From NCBI GenBank assembly GCA_028683385.1, contig JAQUIJ010000016.1, forward strand, positions 1-64,000: DNA of 64,000 nt, in the 5' to 3' direction. Below are positions 26,143 to 33,556 of this stretch, piece by piece. Under the pieces are notes generated by a model. The model was not told where the DNA came from. It did no database searches and saw only the letters and a list, made by a program, of their open reading frames with translations. The first letter of the stretch is position 1. Each line of letters opens with the position of its first letter. Source of the DNA: Prolixibacteraceae bacterium. GTDB lineage: Bacteria > Bacteroidota > Bacteroidia > Bacteroidales > Prolixibacteraceae. Position numbers and translations under genes: made by a program.

Positions 26143-26577
26143 CTAATCTTCGTTTGGTTTCATGATGAAAATGGCAGGTGACGGATCGTCGAAATCCTGT
26201 GCCTGAATGACAGCTTTGAGAGTAACCAACCGGTTAAAACGATTCTCAGGCGTTTCAAGCTTTTCGTTGGGTTCCCAGTTACCTTCATCTGGCAGATAGC
26301 TGATAAAATCATACTGTAAAAAATTGGAAGAAACGTTCCGGGCATGAAACGCAAACATATACAGCAAATCCCAAAGGCGACCTGAAAGGTTTTGAAGCTG
26401 CTCCATTCCTTTAGGAACTTCAACGTACTTGTCCCATACAGCACTAGTCAGGTAAACAGGAAATTTAATGCCTGCTTCTTCGGAAGCCTTGCTGTCAACT
26501 TTTACCAGAAAGCCATCTACCACAGCTTCTTTGGTCGAATACGTGGAAACAATTTCCCATTCGTTTGAATCTTTCAT
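26143..26577 (-). CDS. DUF6573-like mobile-element protein
   Basis: A 144-residue soluble protein. The N-terminal pattern VSTYSTKEAVVDGFLVKVDS and the central LTSAVWDKYVEVPKG and GRLWDLLYMFAFHARN match the DUF6573 family, seen on plasmids and conjugative elements beside ArdC. No catalytic residues are evident. It is the first gene of a two-gene unit with its own long leader. Confidence 0.6.
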   Translation of the reverse strand: MKDSNEWEIVSTYSTKEAVVDGFLVKVDSKASEEAGIKFPVYLTSAVWDKYVEVPKGMEQLQNLSGRLWDLLYMFAFHARNVSSNFLQYDFISYLPDEGNWEPNEKLETPENRFNRLVTLKAVIQAQDFDDPSPAIFIMKPNED

Positions 26578-26880
26578 TGATTTTGCTGCTGCCCTACAGA
26601 CTTATTTTGGCACCTGGCTCGCCGGTTAATTTTGAACCGTGAACCATTGAGCAGACAGGATTCTAGTCAAGGGCAAATGTCACAAAACAGAACGTTCGCT
26701 GAGCGCGAAGCTGTGGAGGGGCGTTCGGTTTTTGAACGAGCGCGAAGCGTGGCGAGGTGATCCGTTCCCTGAGTAGCCGATAGGCGTACCGAAGGGAAAA
26801 GGATTACCGAAGCCACCCTTGACTTTTCCAGGATGCGTAAATACCTTTGTGATAAATTAAGTGAGAGTAGTACTTCTCTA
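26578..26880 (-). promoter_or_regulatory. Structured leader, copy 3 (diverged)
   Basis: No gene is seen here. Read on the minus strand it shares the leader-family ends (ACAAAGGTATTTACGCATCC near the distal end; CTGCTCAATG and CCGGCGAGCCAGGTGCCAAA near the gene). The middle is replaced by a GC-rich, hairpin-rich segment with repeated GCGAAGC/GCTTCGCGCTC units. CAAGGGTGGC and GCCCTTGAC can pair across this middle. Confidence 0.5.
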
Positions 26881-26958
26881 AATTTTGTTTAGAAAGAGAA
26901 CTAAAATAGAAACTTTATGCAAGATGAATACTTTTCTTTTACGTCATCTTCTGAACGC

Positions 26959-26986
26959 AAAAAACCCCAGTCAATGACCAGGGTTT
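26959..26986 (-). terminator. Rho-independent terminator of the hsd locus
   Basis: On the minus strand AAAACCCTGG-tcattga-CTGGGGTTTT is followed by TTG. It lies about 170 bp beyond the stop of the GHKL-nuclease gene. The remaining 26987-27156 is AT-rich without recognisable features. Confidence 0.75.
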
Positions 26987-27156
26987 TCAAATTTCACCTC
27001 TATAACAAAAGAAAAGCTGCATTAATTCTTTTTACTGTGATAAAAAATCTACCCTAAATTAACGATAATATTTGACAAAAACAGTCAATATTTTTTTGAT
27101 TTGTATATTGACCTGCTCCATAATCCGAATGATGAAATCCTACGAATTGCTGCTAT

Positions 27157-29298
27157 TTATGACTGAGGCTTCATCAATTTTTCAATGAAAATCTTATTTC
27201 TCAATATTGCACGTTTGAGAAGAGTGGAATATTTTAAGACCTCAGTGTATAAGGAACCGTCATTTTTTCCAGATTCATCCGGTATTTTCTTTGAAGGACG
27301 AAATTGATAATCAAAATGATACGAATCTAAAAAGTCGCCATCAAAGGCACGGACTTCTTTCGCATTTATTCCTTCACCAATTAAATACCCATAAAAAGTA
27401 ACAATCTGAAAATCTTCGTTCGTGAAATTTCTAATCAACGAAGCATATCTGTTAATTTGATTTAGGTGAACCGAAACATTTACATTTGGGTTCTTAAACT
27501 CTATAATTATACATTTACCCTCATCTGGGAATAACAGAATGTCTGGCTTTTTGATTTTTCTATTTTCTCCTAAAGAATTTAGATATTCCTCCTCTTCTTG
27601 CGTAAATTCAGTCTTCAAAAGCTTCTGTCCATCAATCTCGATTTCATTAAGTCGATACTCTGAATTCCCTTTAAAATATATAAAATCTTCATTAATAAGC
27701 CAAAGATCACTATCCTCTGGATTGTCTGAACTTTGTTGAAATATGAGGTTGTGCAATAATTTTTCGTCGATATTTCGTTCTTCAGCTTTCTGAATTTCCA
27801 ATTGCTTTTTCAGGATCTTGTCGAAAAGATCTAAAACAAGTTTCCGCCTGGCAACATAATGAGTTAATGCGGTACGATTTTGTAATGGAATTGCTTTAAC
27901 GAGTTCGTCAATTTGATCTTTTAATTCATTATCATAACTTGATGATGCAGGATTCAGTTCTTCTATAACTTTTACTTGTTCTTTTAAAAATGCATCTCCC
28001 TTTGCTGTAATTTTTGCGTCAGCCTGATAAACTTTTTCAAGAATCTTATCATCCGTATCGTTTAGTCCTATTTTAATCGATTTTAGTGTTTCATTGTTGA
28101 GCAGAAACATTTTTTGAAGTTTATCAACATCATGCTGCTTCTGTTCTTTTTTGATCCTGATTTCCTGGTAAAGCTCTTCTATAACCCGATTTGCAGTTTC
28201 CTGAATATCATCTAATAAAACTACTTCTTTTTGAAATAGTGGTTGGTTGAAATTCTTTTTAAACTCTTCCTTCGTTGGTATATTTAGTTCTCCTCTGGTA
28301 TCCCCGTCCATTTTGTCAATATAATCTCCAGATAATAAAAACAAATACCTTTGATCATCTATCTGATCTTTATGCAATAAGGAGTTTAAGCATATCTCTT
28401 TGGCAATTTGACCTTTACTTGTTAGCATTAAGCCATTCTTTTCAAGCTTAAACGATGAAATCACAAACGATTTAAGATTGAGAGTTTCTTTTTTAGCTGT
28501 TCTTTCTATTTCCGATCCATCAAATGAAAGCTTGCTGTATTGAATTGAAATATCCTTATCCTGATCGTGTTCCGGAATATCAGCAGAGGTTATTTTTTCT
28601 TCATTAACCACCTTGCCATTTAATAAATACTGGAGTTCTATTAAAGGTAAATTTTCCCTATTCTCACAGAAATACGCTAAATAATGGCTTACCAGATTTT
28701 CTTTTAATTCCTGAACTGAAAGGCCAGTAAAAAATTTGGCATCCTTTTTTGACAGAGGGTTTTTAAAGGAAAGTGTAGTATAAGATGATTGCGCATCAAT
28801 CTCATTGATTTCATCAATTCGAATTATTGCATTTTTATCCAAATACGCCTTTGATTTTGATAAAGAAAACTTTAGCTGCCTGTATCCTGTTTTAGAACTT
28901 CCATCCTGATATACACTCTCGTAGATTACCTTATCAAAGAAATGCAAAAATTGGATTCTTCCTGACCCTTTATTTGAAAACCCCTTGCTAATATCATTTA
29001 AGGCTATTAATCGTCCAAATTCTTTTTCGTTAAATCCAATTCCGGAATCTTCAATTATAATCTCCTGAAATTCGTCTCCACCTTCATCAAAGGAGTACAA
29101 AGTTTCATTAAAAACGAGCTTTATCGTTATTTTACCAGCGTCAGAATCTTGACATTCGAGCTGTTTTATTTTTATTGCTTCCAATGCATTTGTAAACGCT
29201 TCAAAGATGGATTGCAATTGATTTTCCGACTTATTTACTTTGGGTAAAGTACCGGCATAATTGATACCAACTCCTGATATGAATCCTTTTTTTAACAT
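27157..29298 (-). CDS. GHKL (HSP90-like) ATPase fused to PD-(D/E)xK-like nuclease
   Basis: A 713-residue protein starting MLKKGFISGVGINYAGTLPK, 1 bp after the hsdS stop. The N-terminal GHKL domain (1-190) has the N box IFEAFTNALEAIK, G1 motif IIEDSGIGFNEKEF and G2-like SNKGSGRIQFLHFF. A long helical middle (about 350-550) is rich in charged coiled-coil text. The C-terminal domain (about 575-690) has KKPDILLFPDEG and CIIIEFKNPN, a D...ExK nuclease pattern, then HLNQINRYASLI. Coupling of a GHKL switch to a nuclease is typical of defence proteins. Its place as last gene of the type I locus suggests an added defence or regulatory function; I know no named system it matches. Confidence 0.75.
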   Translation of the reverse strand: MLKKGFISGVGINYAGTLPKVNKSENQLQSIFEAFTNALEAIKIKQLECQDSDAGKITIKLVFNETLYSFDEGGDEFQEIIIEDSGIGFNEKEFGRLIALNDISKGFSNKGSGRIQFLHFFDKVIYESVYQDGSSKTGYRQLKFSLSKSKAYLDKNAIIRIDEINEIDAQSSYTTLSFKNPLSKKDAKFFTGLSVQELKENLVSHYLAYFCENRENLPLIELQYLLNGKVVNEEKITSADIPEHDQDKDISIQYSKLSFDGSEIERTAKKETLNLKSFVISSFKLEKNGLMLTSKGQIAKEICLNSLLHKDQIDDQRYLFLLSGDYIDKMDGDTRGELNIPTKEEFKKNFNQPLFQKEVVLLDDIQETANRVIEELYQEIRIKKEQKQHDVDKLQKMFLLNNETLKSIKIGLNDTDDKILEKVYQADAKITAKGDAFLKEQVKVIEELNPASSSYDNELKDQIDELVKAIPLQNRTALTHYVARRKLVLDLFDKILKKQLEIQKAEERNIDEKLLHNLIFQQSSDNPEDSDLWLINEDFIYFKGNSEYRLNEIEIDGQKLLKTEFTQEEEEYLNSLGENRKIKKPDILLFPDEGKCIIIEFKNPNVNVSVHLNQINRYASLIRNFTNEDFQIVTFYGYLIGEGINAKEVRAFDGDFLDSYHFDYQFRPSKKIPDESGKNDGSLYTEVLKYSTLLKRAILRNKIFIEKLMKPQS

Positions 29299-29299
29299 C

Positions 29300-30529
29300 T
29301 TATAAATCTCCTTTAAACGCCCAATCAAGTAAACTCGATTTCAGGGCTTTAAGATAAGTGAGCTTGGATTGTTGCTCCTTTATTATTTTTGAATTTACCT
29401 CTTTTATCATTTGAATGTGATTAATAATCCTTTCTTGGACTTTAACATCAGGAACAGGAACATCCAGGTTTTCAATCATTGATTTGGTAATAGCTTCTCT
29501 CGTTGCACCGCCACTTGAATTGAAAAGCAATTTTGATTTAGTCTCGGGACTAATCAAATACGCTTGTAAAAAATGAGAATTCAGTATTTTTGTAGGCCGT
29601 ATTATTGAAACATGTTGATTCACCCTTGCCGGTAAAATTGATTCATCAACAATGGAACATCTGGCAACGGATGCACCAGTAATATTGAGTAGTACATCAT
29701 CTTTTTCAATAGCCACATTAGCCAATTTTTTAGCCTGTTCATCATCAATAAAAGCCAATCCATTATGCCTGAATTCTCCGTCATGAACATTCATACTTCT
29801 AATCAGAGAAATCCCAGATGTTTTGTATGAGTCATGACCTCCTCTTGGTGTTGCTCCACTACCAATTTTTGAAGTTATTAATTTCAGCTTTTTGAATTTC
29901 CATTTGGTTTCTGCATCCCGAAATACCTCTTCCAGCACACTCGCCATCAATGCTTTTGTATGTTTGATGTTTTCTTCGAGCAGGGCAATGCTTTTGTCGA
30001 TGCGGTCAAACAGGGCATCGAGCTTGGATACAATACGGGTTTGCTCGGAAAGGGGGGGGAGCGGAATTTGAATTGCTTTTAAATCATTAATGGATAGATT
30101 TGGCTGATTCAATGATTTAGATTTCTCTTGAATGTAATTGTATGCAACGCTTGATGTAAGAAAATAATAAATGAAACTATTCATATTATTTTTTGATTTT
30201 ATGGCCGCAACACGTTGATTTAATAATGAATTATCATACGACTTTGGGACAATAGCAACCTTTAATCCATCGTTAATTATTGAACGTGTTAATGCAATAA
30301 CAAGATCGTTTGTATTAATTCGGAATGAAGAAAATTTATCATCATATTTCAAAGGCAATCGATCATCATTTACTATCTCGATAAATTTTTGTACCCCAAC
30401 ATTAGTAATCTTAATTGTTTTGTAAACTCCTTCTTTACTAAAGTCATTGCTAGGAAAGGCATACCCAGAAACCACCTTAGAGATAATATCAAGTCTTTTA
30501 TAATTCCACCCCTTTGGCAATTTATTCAT
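29300..30529 (-). CDS. hsdS: Type I restriction specificity subunit HsdS
   Basis: A 409-residue DNA-recognition subunit with two target-recognition domains (about 1-175 and 205-375). Each is followed by a conserved helix, first PLPPLSEQTRIVSKLDALFD-RIDKSIALLEENIKHTKALM, then VPDVKVQERIINHIQMI. The chosen start MNKLPKGWNYKRL overlaps hsdM by 8 bp. HsdS determines the asymmetrical DNA target of the HsdRMS complex. Confidence 0.88.
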   Translation of the reverse strand: MNKLPKGWNYKRLDIISKVVSGYAFPSNDFSKEGVYKTIKITNVGVQKFIEIVNDDRLPLKYDDKFSSFRINTNDLVIALTRSIINDGLKVAIVPKSYDNSLLNQRVAAIKSKNNMNSFIYYFLTSSVAYNYIQEKSKSLNQPNLSINDLKAIQIPLPPLSEQTRIVSKLDALFDRIDKSIALLEENIKHTKALMASVLEEVFRDAETKWKFKKLKLITSKIGSGATPRGGHDSYKTSGISLIRSMNVHDGEFRHNGLAFIDDEQAKKLANVAIEKDDVLLNITGASVARCSIVDESILPARVNQHVSIIRPTKILNSHFLQAYLISPETKSKLLFNSSGGATREAITKSMIENLDVPVPDVKVQERIINHIQMIKEVNSKIIKEQQSKLTYLKALKSSLLDWAFKGDL

Positions 30530-32000
30530 TGTACCCTTCCTCCAAAATTTGTTCAACTTCGGCCATCAGGCGGGCAATTTCAGTATCGTTCTTTTTGATG
30601 TGTGCCATGATTTCACGCGGTGGCAGGTGGTCAATATCGGTTTGGGTATTAGGGTTTTTGGCCGAAATATCCGTATCCACAATGTCAGCAACCTTTAGCA
30701 ACCAGGAATTTGCAGACAATGCCCGCGTCGCTGACAGTTCAACAAACTCTTGTAATTGCTCGTACTGTATCGGTTTGTTTTTGGTAAGCTTTTGTTCAGG
30801 ATTACACTCGTAATACCAGATTTCGGTGGTTGCCCCGGTGCGGTCGAAAAACAGCACATTGGTTTTTACGCCGCTGTAAGGTAGAAAAACGCCTGCCGGA
30901 AGGCTCAAAATGGTGTGTACATTAAAATTGGCCAGCAACTCTTCTTTTACATTTTTAAAAGCGTTACCGGTCTGAAAAAGAATACCTTCTGGTACTACAA
31001 TAGCCGCCTTTCCTCCTTTTTTCAGGCTTTTCATAAAATGTTGCAAAAACAACAGTTCGGTGGCATTGCTCTGTATCGGGAAATTCTGTTGAATTTGTGG
31101 TTTTTCTTTTCCCCCGAATGGCGGATTGGCTACAATAATATCGTATCGGTCTTTTTCCTGTATGTCGCGAATGTTGGCTGTAAGCGTGTTCTGCTTTAAA
31201 ATATTGGGGCTCTCAATGCCATGCAAAATCATGTTCATCACGCCCATGGTGTATGCCAGTGGCGTTTTTTCGTTGCCAAAAAAGGTATTCTCGTGCAAAA
31301 ACTGCCATTGTTCGGTCGATAGTTTGTTCCGGTACTTGTTAATGATGTAATCAAATGCTTCGATCAGGAAACCGCAACTACCGGCAGCGCCGTCGTAAAC
31401 CGTTTGTCCGGGCTGTGGTGCAAGGGCTTCAACTACGGCCTTAATTACCGCTCGCGGGGTGTAAAATTCGCCCGAGTTACCACCATCGTTTCCCATTCCC
31501 TGCAACAGGTTTTCGTACACATGCGACAACTCAAACAATTCGTCCTGCGACTGGAAATTCAGCGTGTCGATAATATCGAGCACCTCGCGCAAAGTGTGTC
31601 CACTAGCTATGCGGTTATCCAGAAACTCGAAGATGTTCCCGATTTTGTATTTCACCGATTTCAGATCGCTTAGGCTATTTTTAAAACCTTTCAGATAAGG
31701 AAACAATTGCCCGTTTACAAACTGAGTCAAATCTCCTCCGGTCTTGGATGTTTTCACATCTGGCTTTCCTTCTTCTGTTTTTGGGCAAGCCCAATGGTTC
31801 CAACGATATTCATTGGAAATAATCCGCTCATATTTGGTATTGTTGAGCAAAGCTTCGCCTTCTTTCTCCTCTTCAAAGTCGTTCAGGAATTTGAGAAATA
31901 AAATCCACGAAATCTGTTCGGTATAGTGCATAGCTCCGCTTATACCATCATCGCGGCGCAGGATATCGGTGATCCGATCTATTTTTTGTTGAAGTTCCAT
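30522..32000 (-). CDS. hsdM: Type I restriction-modification DNA methylase HsdM
   Basis: A 492-residue N6-adenine methyltransferase. It has the N-terminal HsdM helical domain (ITDILRRDDGISGAMHYTEQ), motif I DGAAGSCGFLIEAFDY and the catalytic motif IV ANPPFGGKEK. The middle text GEFYTPRAVIKAVVEALAPQ is highly typical. All active-site motifs are present. An operator-like palindrome lies 39 bp upstream of its start. The partner HsdR is not adjacent but lies beyond two inserted genes. Confidence 0.92.
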   Translation of the reverse strand: MELQQKIDRITDILRRDDGISGAMHYTEQISWILFLKFLNDFEEEKEGEALLNNTKYERIISNEYRWNHWACPKTEEGKPDVKTSKTGGDLTQFVNGQLFPYLKGFKNSLSDLKSVKYKIGNIFEFLDNRIASGHTLREVLDIIDTLNFQSQDELFELSHVYENLLQGMGNDGGNSGEFYTPRAVIKAVVEALAPQPGQTVYDGAAGSCGFLIEAFDYIINKYRNKLSTEQWQFLHENTFFGNEKTPLAYTMGVMNMILHGIESPNILKQNTLTANIRDIQEKDRYDIIVANPPFGGKEKPQIQQNFPIQSNATELLFLQHFMKSLKKGGKAAIVVPEGILFQTGNAFKNVKEELLANFNVHTILSLPAGVFLPYSGVKTNVLFFDRTGATTEIWYYECNPEQKLTKNKPIQYEQLQEFVELSATRALSANSWLLKVADIVDTDISAKNPNTQTDIDHLPPREIMAHIKKNDTEIARLMAEVEQILEEGYNE

Positions 32001-32038
32001 TCTGAAATTTATGGGTTGATTAATTGTGACCTGTACTT

Positions 32039-32060
32039 TTATCGGTTATTTTACCAATAA
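32039..32060. promoter_or_regulatory. Operator-like palindrome upstream of hsdM
   Basis: TTATCGGTT-N4-TACCAATAA matches the two palindromes in front of satD (TTATCGGTA-N4-TACCGATAA) at all but two arm positions. It lies 39 bp upstream of the hsdM start, in the 89-bp gap after the DUF3307 gene. A further half-site GCCGATAA follows at about 32082. Confidence 0.7.
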
Positions 32061-32089
32061 AAGGTATTTATGGGTATTAGAGCCGATAA

Positions 32090-32806
32090 TTACAACGGAC
32101 TCACTAAAACTCCGATTAATACTGCAATAGAAAAACTCAACAGCGTGCCTACCAAAACATACTCGTTTTTATCAGTAGAAGTAAAACGAAGGATTGATTT
32201 TGCTGCAATAATAAATCCAACGGCTGTATATTGACCCGAAAGAACCAACACCAAAACCAGAAACCGTTCAACTATGCCTATCAGCTTACCCGCATTTGGC
32301 AAGCTTTTATCTGGATTTTCACCTGATTTATCTTCCGGAGTTGAGATTGAATAAAACGATAGAATTTCCTTAATAATAATATTACCCGGCTTTGCACATA
32401 GAATAAAACCGGCAATAATTGCTATATTTTTTAGAGGAACGTTTATTTCAAAATTAATTTCACACCATTTGAAATAGGCTATTGAAACCAGTATAAGAAT
32501 TATGAGATGAATGATTTGGTCTAAAAAGAACAGGTATTTTTTCGTTGAGTGGTCTGCCAATTTTTGAAGGAAATAACTCTTTATAACATCAATCACAAGG
32601 TGAAGGCCTGCTATTAGTAATGCAGCTTTCCAGAAACCATAGTCCAGGGACAGCAGCCAGGAAAGAATAAAAACAACCATAATATGCCATAAGTGATGCC
32701 ATGATACTATTTCATTGCTTTTTCGATCGCTCCATGCTTGTGGCTGAAAAATAAAGTCGGCTAATAAATGAGCCGCAAATTGCAGAATGATAAGTTGATA
32801 CAGCAT
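32090..32806 (-). CDS. DUF3307 membrane protein
   Basis: A 238-residue polytopic membrane protein with seven or so hydrophobic segments. The first part carries the DUF3307 signature LAAHLLADFIFQPQAWSDRK and HHLWHIMVVFILSWL with His residues at the membrane face, then GLHLVIDVIKSYFLQK. The family has no assigned reaction. It is paired with SatD (stop and start adjacent), an association frequent in bacteria. The pair is inserted between hsdR and hsdM. Confidence 0.8.
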   Translation of the reverse strand: MLYQLIILQFAAHLLADFIFQPQAWSDRKSNEIVSWHHLWHIMVVFILSWLLSLDYGFWKAALLIAGLHLVIDVIKSYFLQKLADHSTKKYLFFLDQIIHLIILILVSIAYFKWCEINFEINVPLKNIAIIAGFILCAKPGNIIIKEILSFYSISTPEDKSGENPDKSLPNAGKLIGIVERFLVLVLVLSGQYTAVGFIIAAKSILRFTSTDKNEYVLVGTLLSFSIAVLIGVLVSPL

Positions 32807-33492
32807 TATTTTATATTATTTTCGAAATAGTTTACTGTTTTTTCAATCGCATTCCATCCAACAGCAGTTGAATGCTGACTGATGGTAGATTGATTTCGAT
32901 TTAGTTTCTGGCTAATATCTTTTTCGCTAATACCAAGAAGTTTGTAGTGAAGAACCTCACATTGTTTCGAAGAGCATCTGGAAATGATATTATCCAGCAA
33001 TGATATCATGGTGTCATATTTGTTTTGTTCATGCTTATCAGGACTACAAAAAAACATGCTGCTTTTAATAACGACTTTTTGTTTATCCGATGTACTCAAT
33101 TCTTTAATAGCTCTTCCCGACAGATAAATTGCTTCACCATCAATAATACCATTTTTTGAATCCAGAATAGCCAGCGGTGCAACAGCCATTGCAATACGAA
33201 TCCCATATTCCTTAAAGTATTTGGTTCGTTTATTACTTTTGATATTCTCTGATAATTCAAAGGATTTAACGAGTGTTTTCAGTAATAACGCGATGCGCAT
33301 CGCATGAACAGGTGAATTCAATGCACATTCGATGTAATCACCTTGTATTATTCTACCAAAGAAACCATCATCCCTGTATTTCTCTGTTAAATCACTGATA
33401 AGCAACTTTATCTGCAATTCAATTTTTCTTTTATCCTCATCATTTAATGAGGTAAATGAAACTATATCTGCTGAAATGGTTGAACTGTTCAT
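32806..33492 (-). CDS. SatD-like protein with C-terminal HTH
   Basis: A 228-residue protein. The N-terminal 130 residues resemble the SatD/nucleotidyl-cyclase-like fold: SADIVSFTSLNDEDKRK, then FGRIIQGDYIECALNS and YGIRIAMAVAPLA. The C-terminal 60 residues form a sigma-70-region-4/LuxR-like HTH (CEVLHYKLLGISEKDISQKL and NRNQSTISQHSTAVG). It probably binds the palindromes directly upstream and represses or activates its own operon. A matching site upstream of hsdM suggests it controls modification too. Confidence 0.75.
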   Translation of the reverse strand: MNSSTISADIVSFTSLNDEDKRKIELQIKLLISDLTEKYRDDGFFGRIIQGDYIECALNSPVHAMRIALLLKTLVKSFELSENIKSNKRTKYFKEYGIRIAMAVAPLAILDSKNGIIDGEAIYLSGRAIKELSTSDKQKVVIKSSMFFCSPDKHEQNKYDTMISLLDNIISRCSSKQCEVLHYKLLGISEKDISQKLNRNQSTISQHSTAVGWNAIEKTVNYFENNIK

Positions 33493-33504
33493 CTTGTAAT
33501 TGTT

Positions 33505-33554
33505 TTATCGGTAAATATACCGATAAAATACATTTATCGGTATATTTACCGATA
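33505..33554. promoter_or_regulatory. Two palindromic operators upstream of satD
   Basis: Two palindromes lie with centres 29 bp apart: TTATCGGTA-aata-TACCGATAA (33505-33526) and TATCGGTA-tatt-TACCGATA (33535-33554). They fill the space between the hsdR stop and the satD start and are probably the binding sites of the SatD HTH. Confidence 0.8.
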
Positions 33555-33556
33555 TT

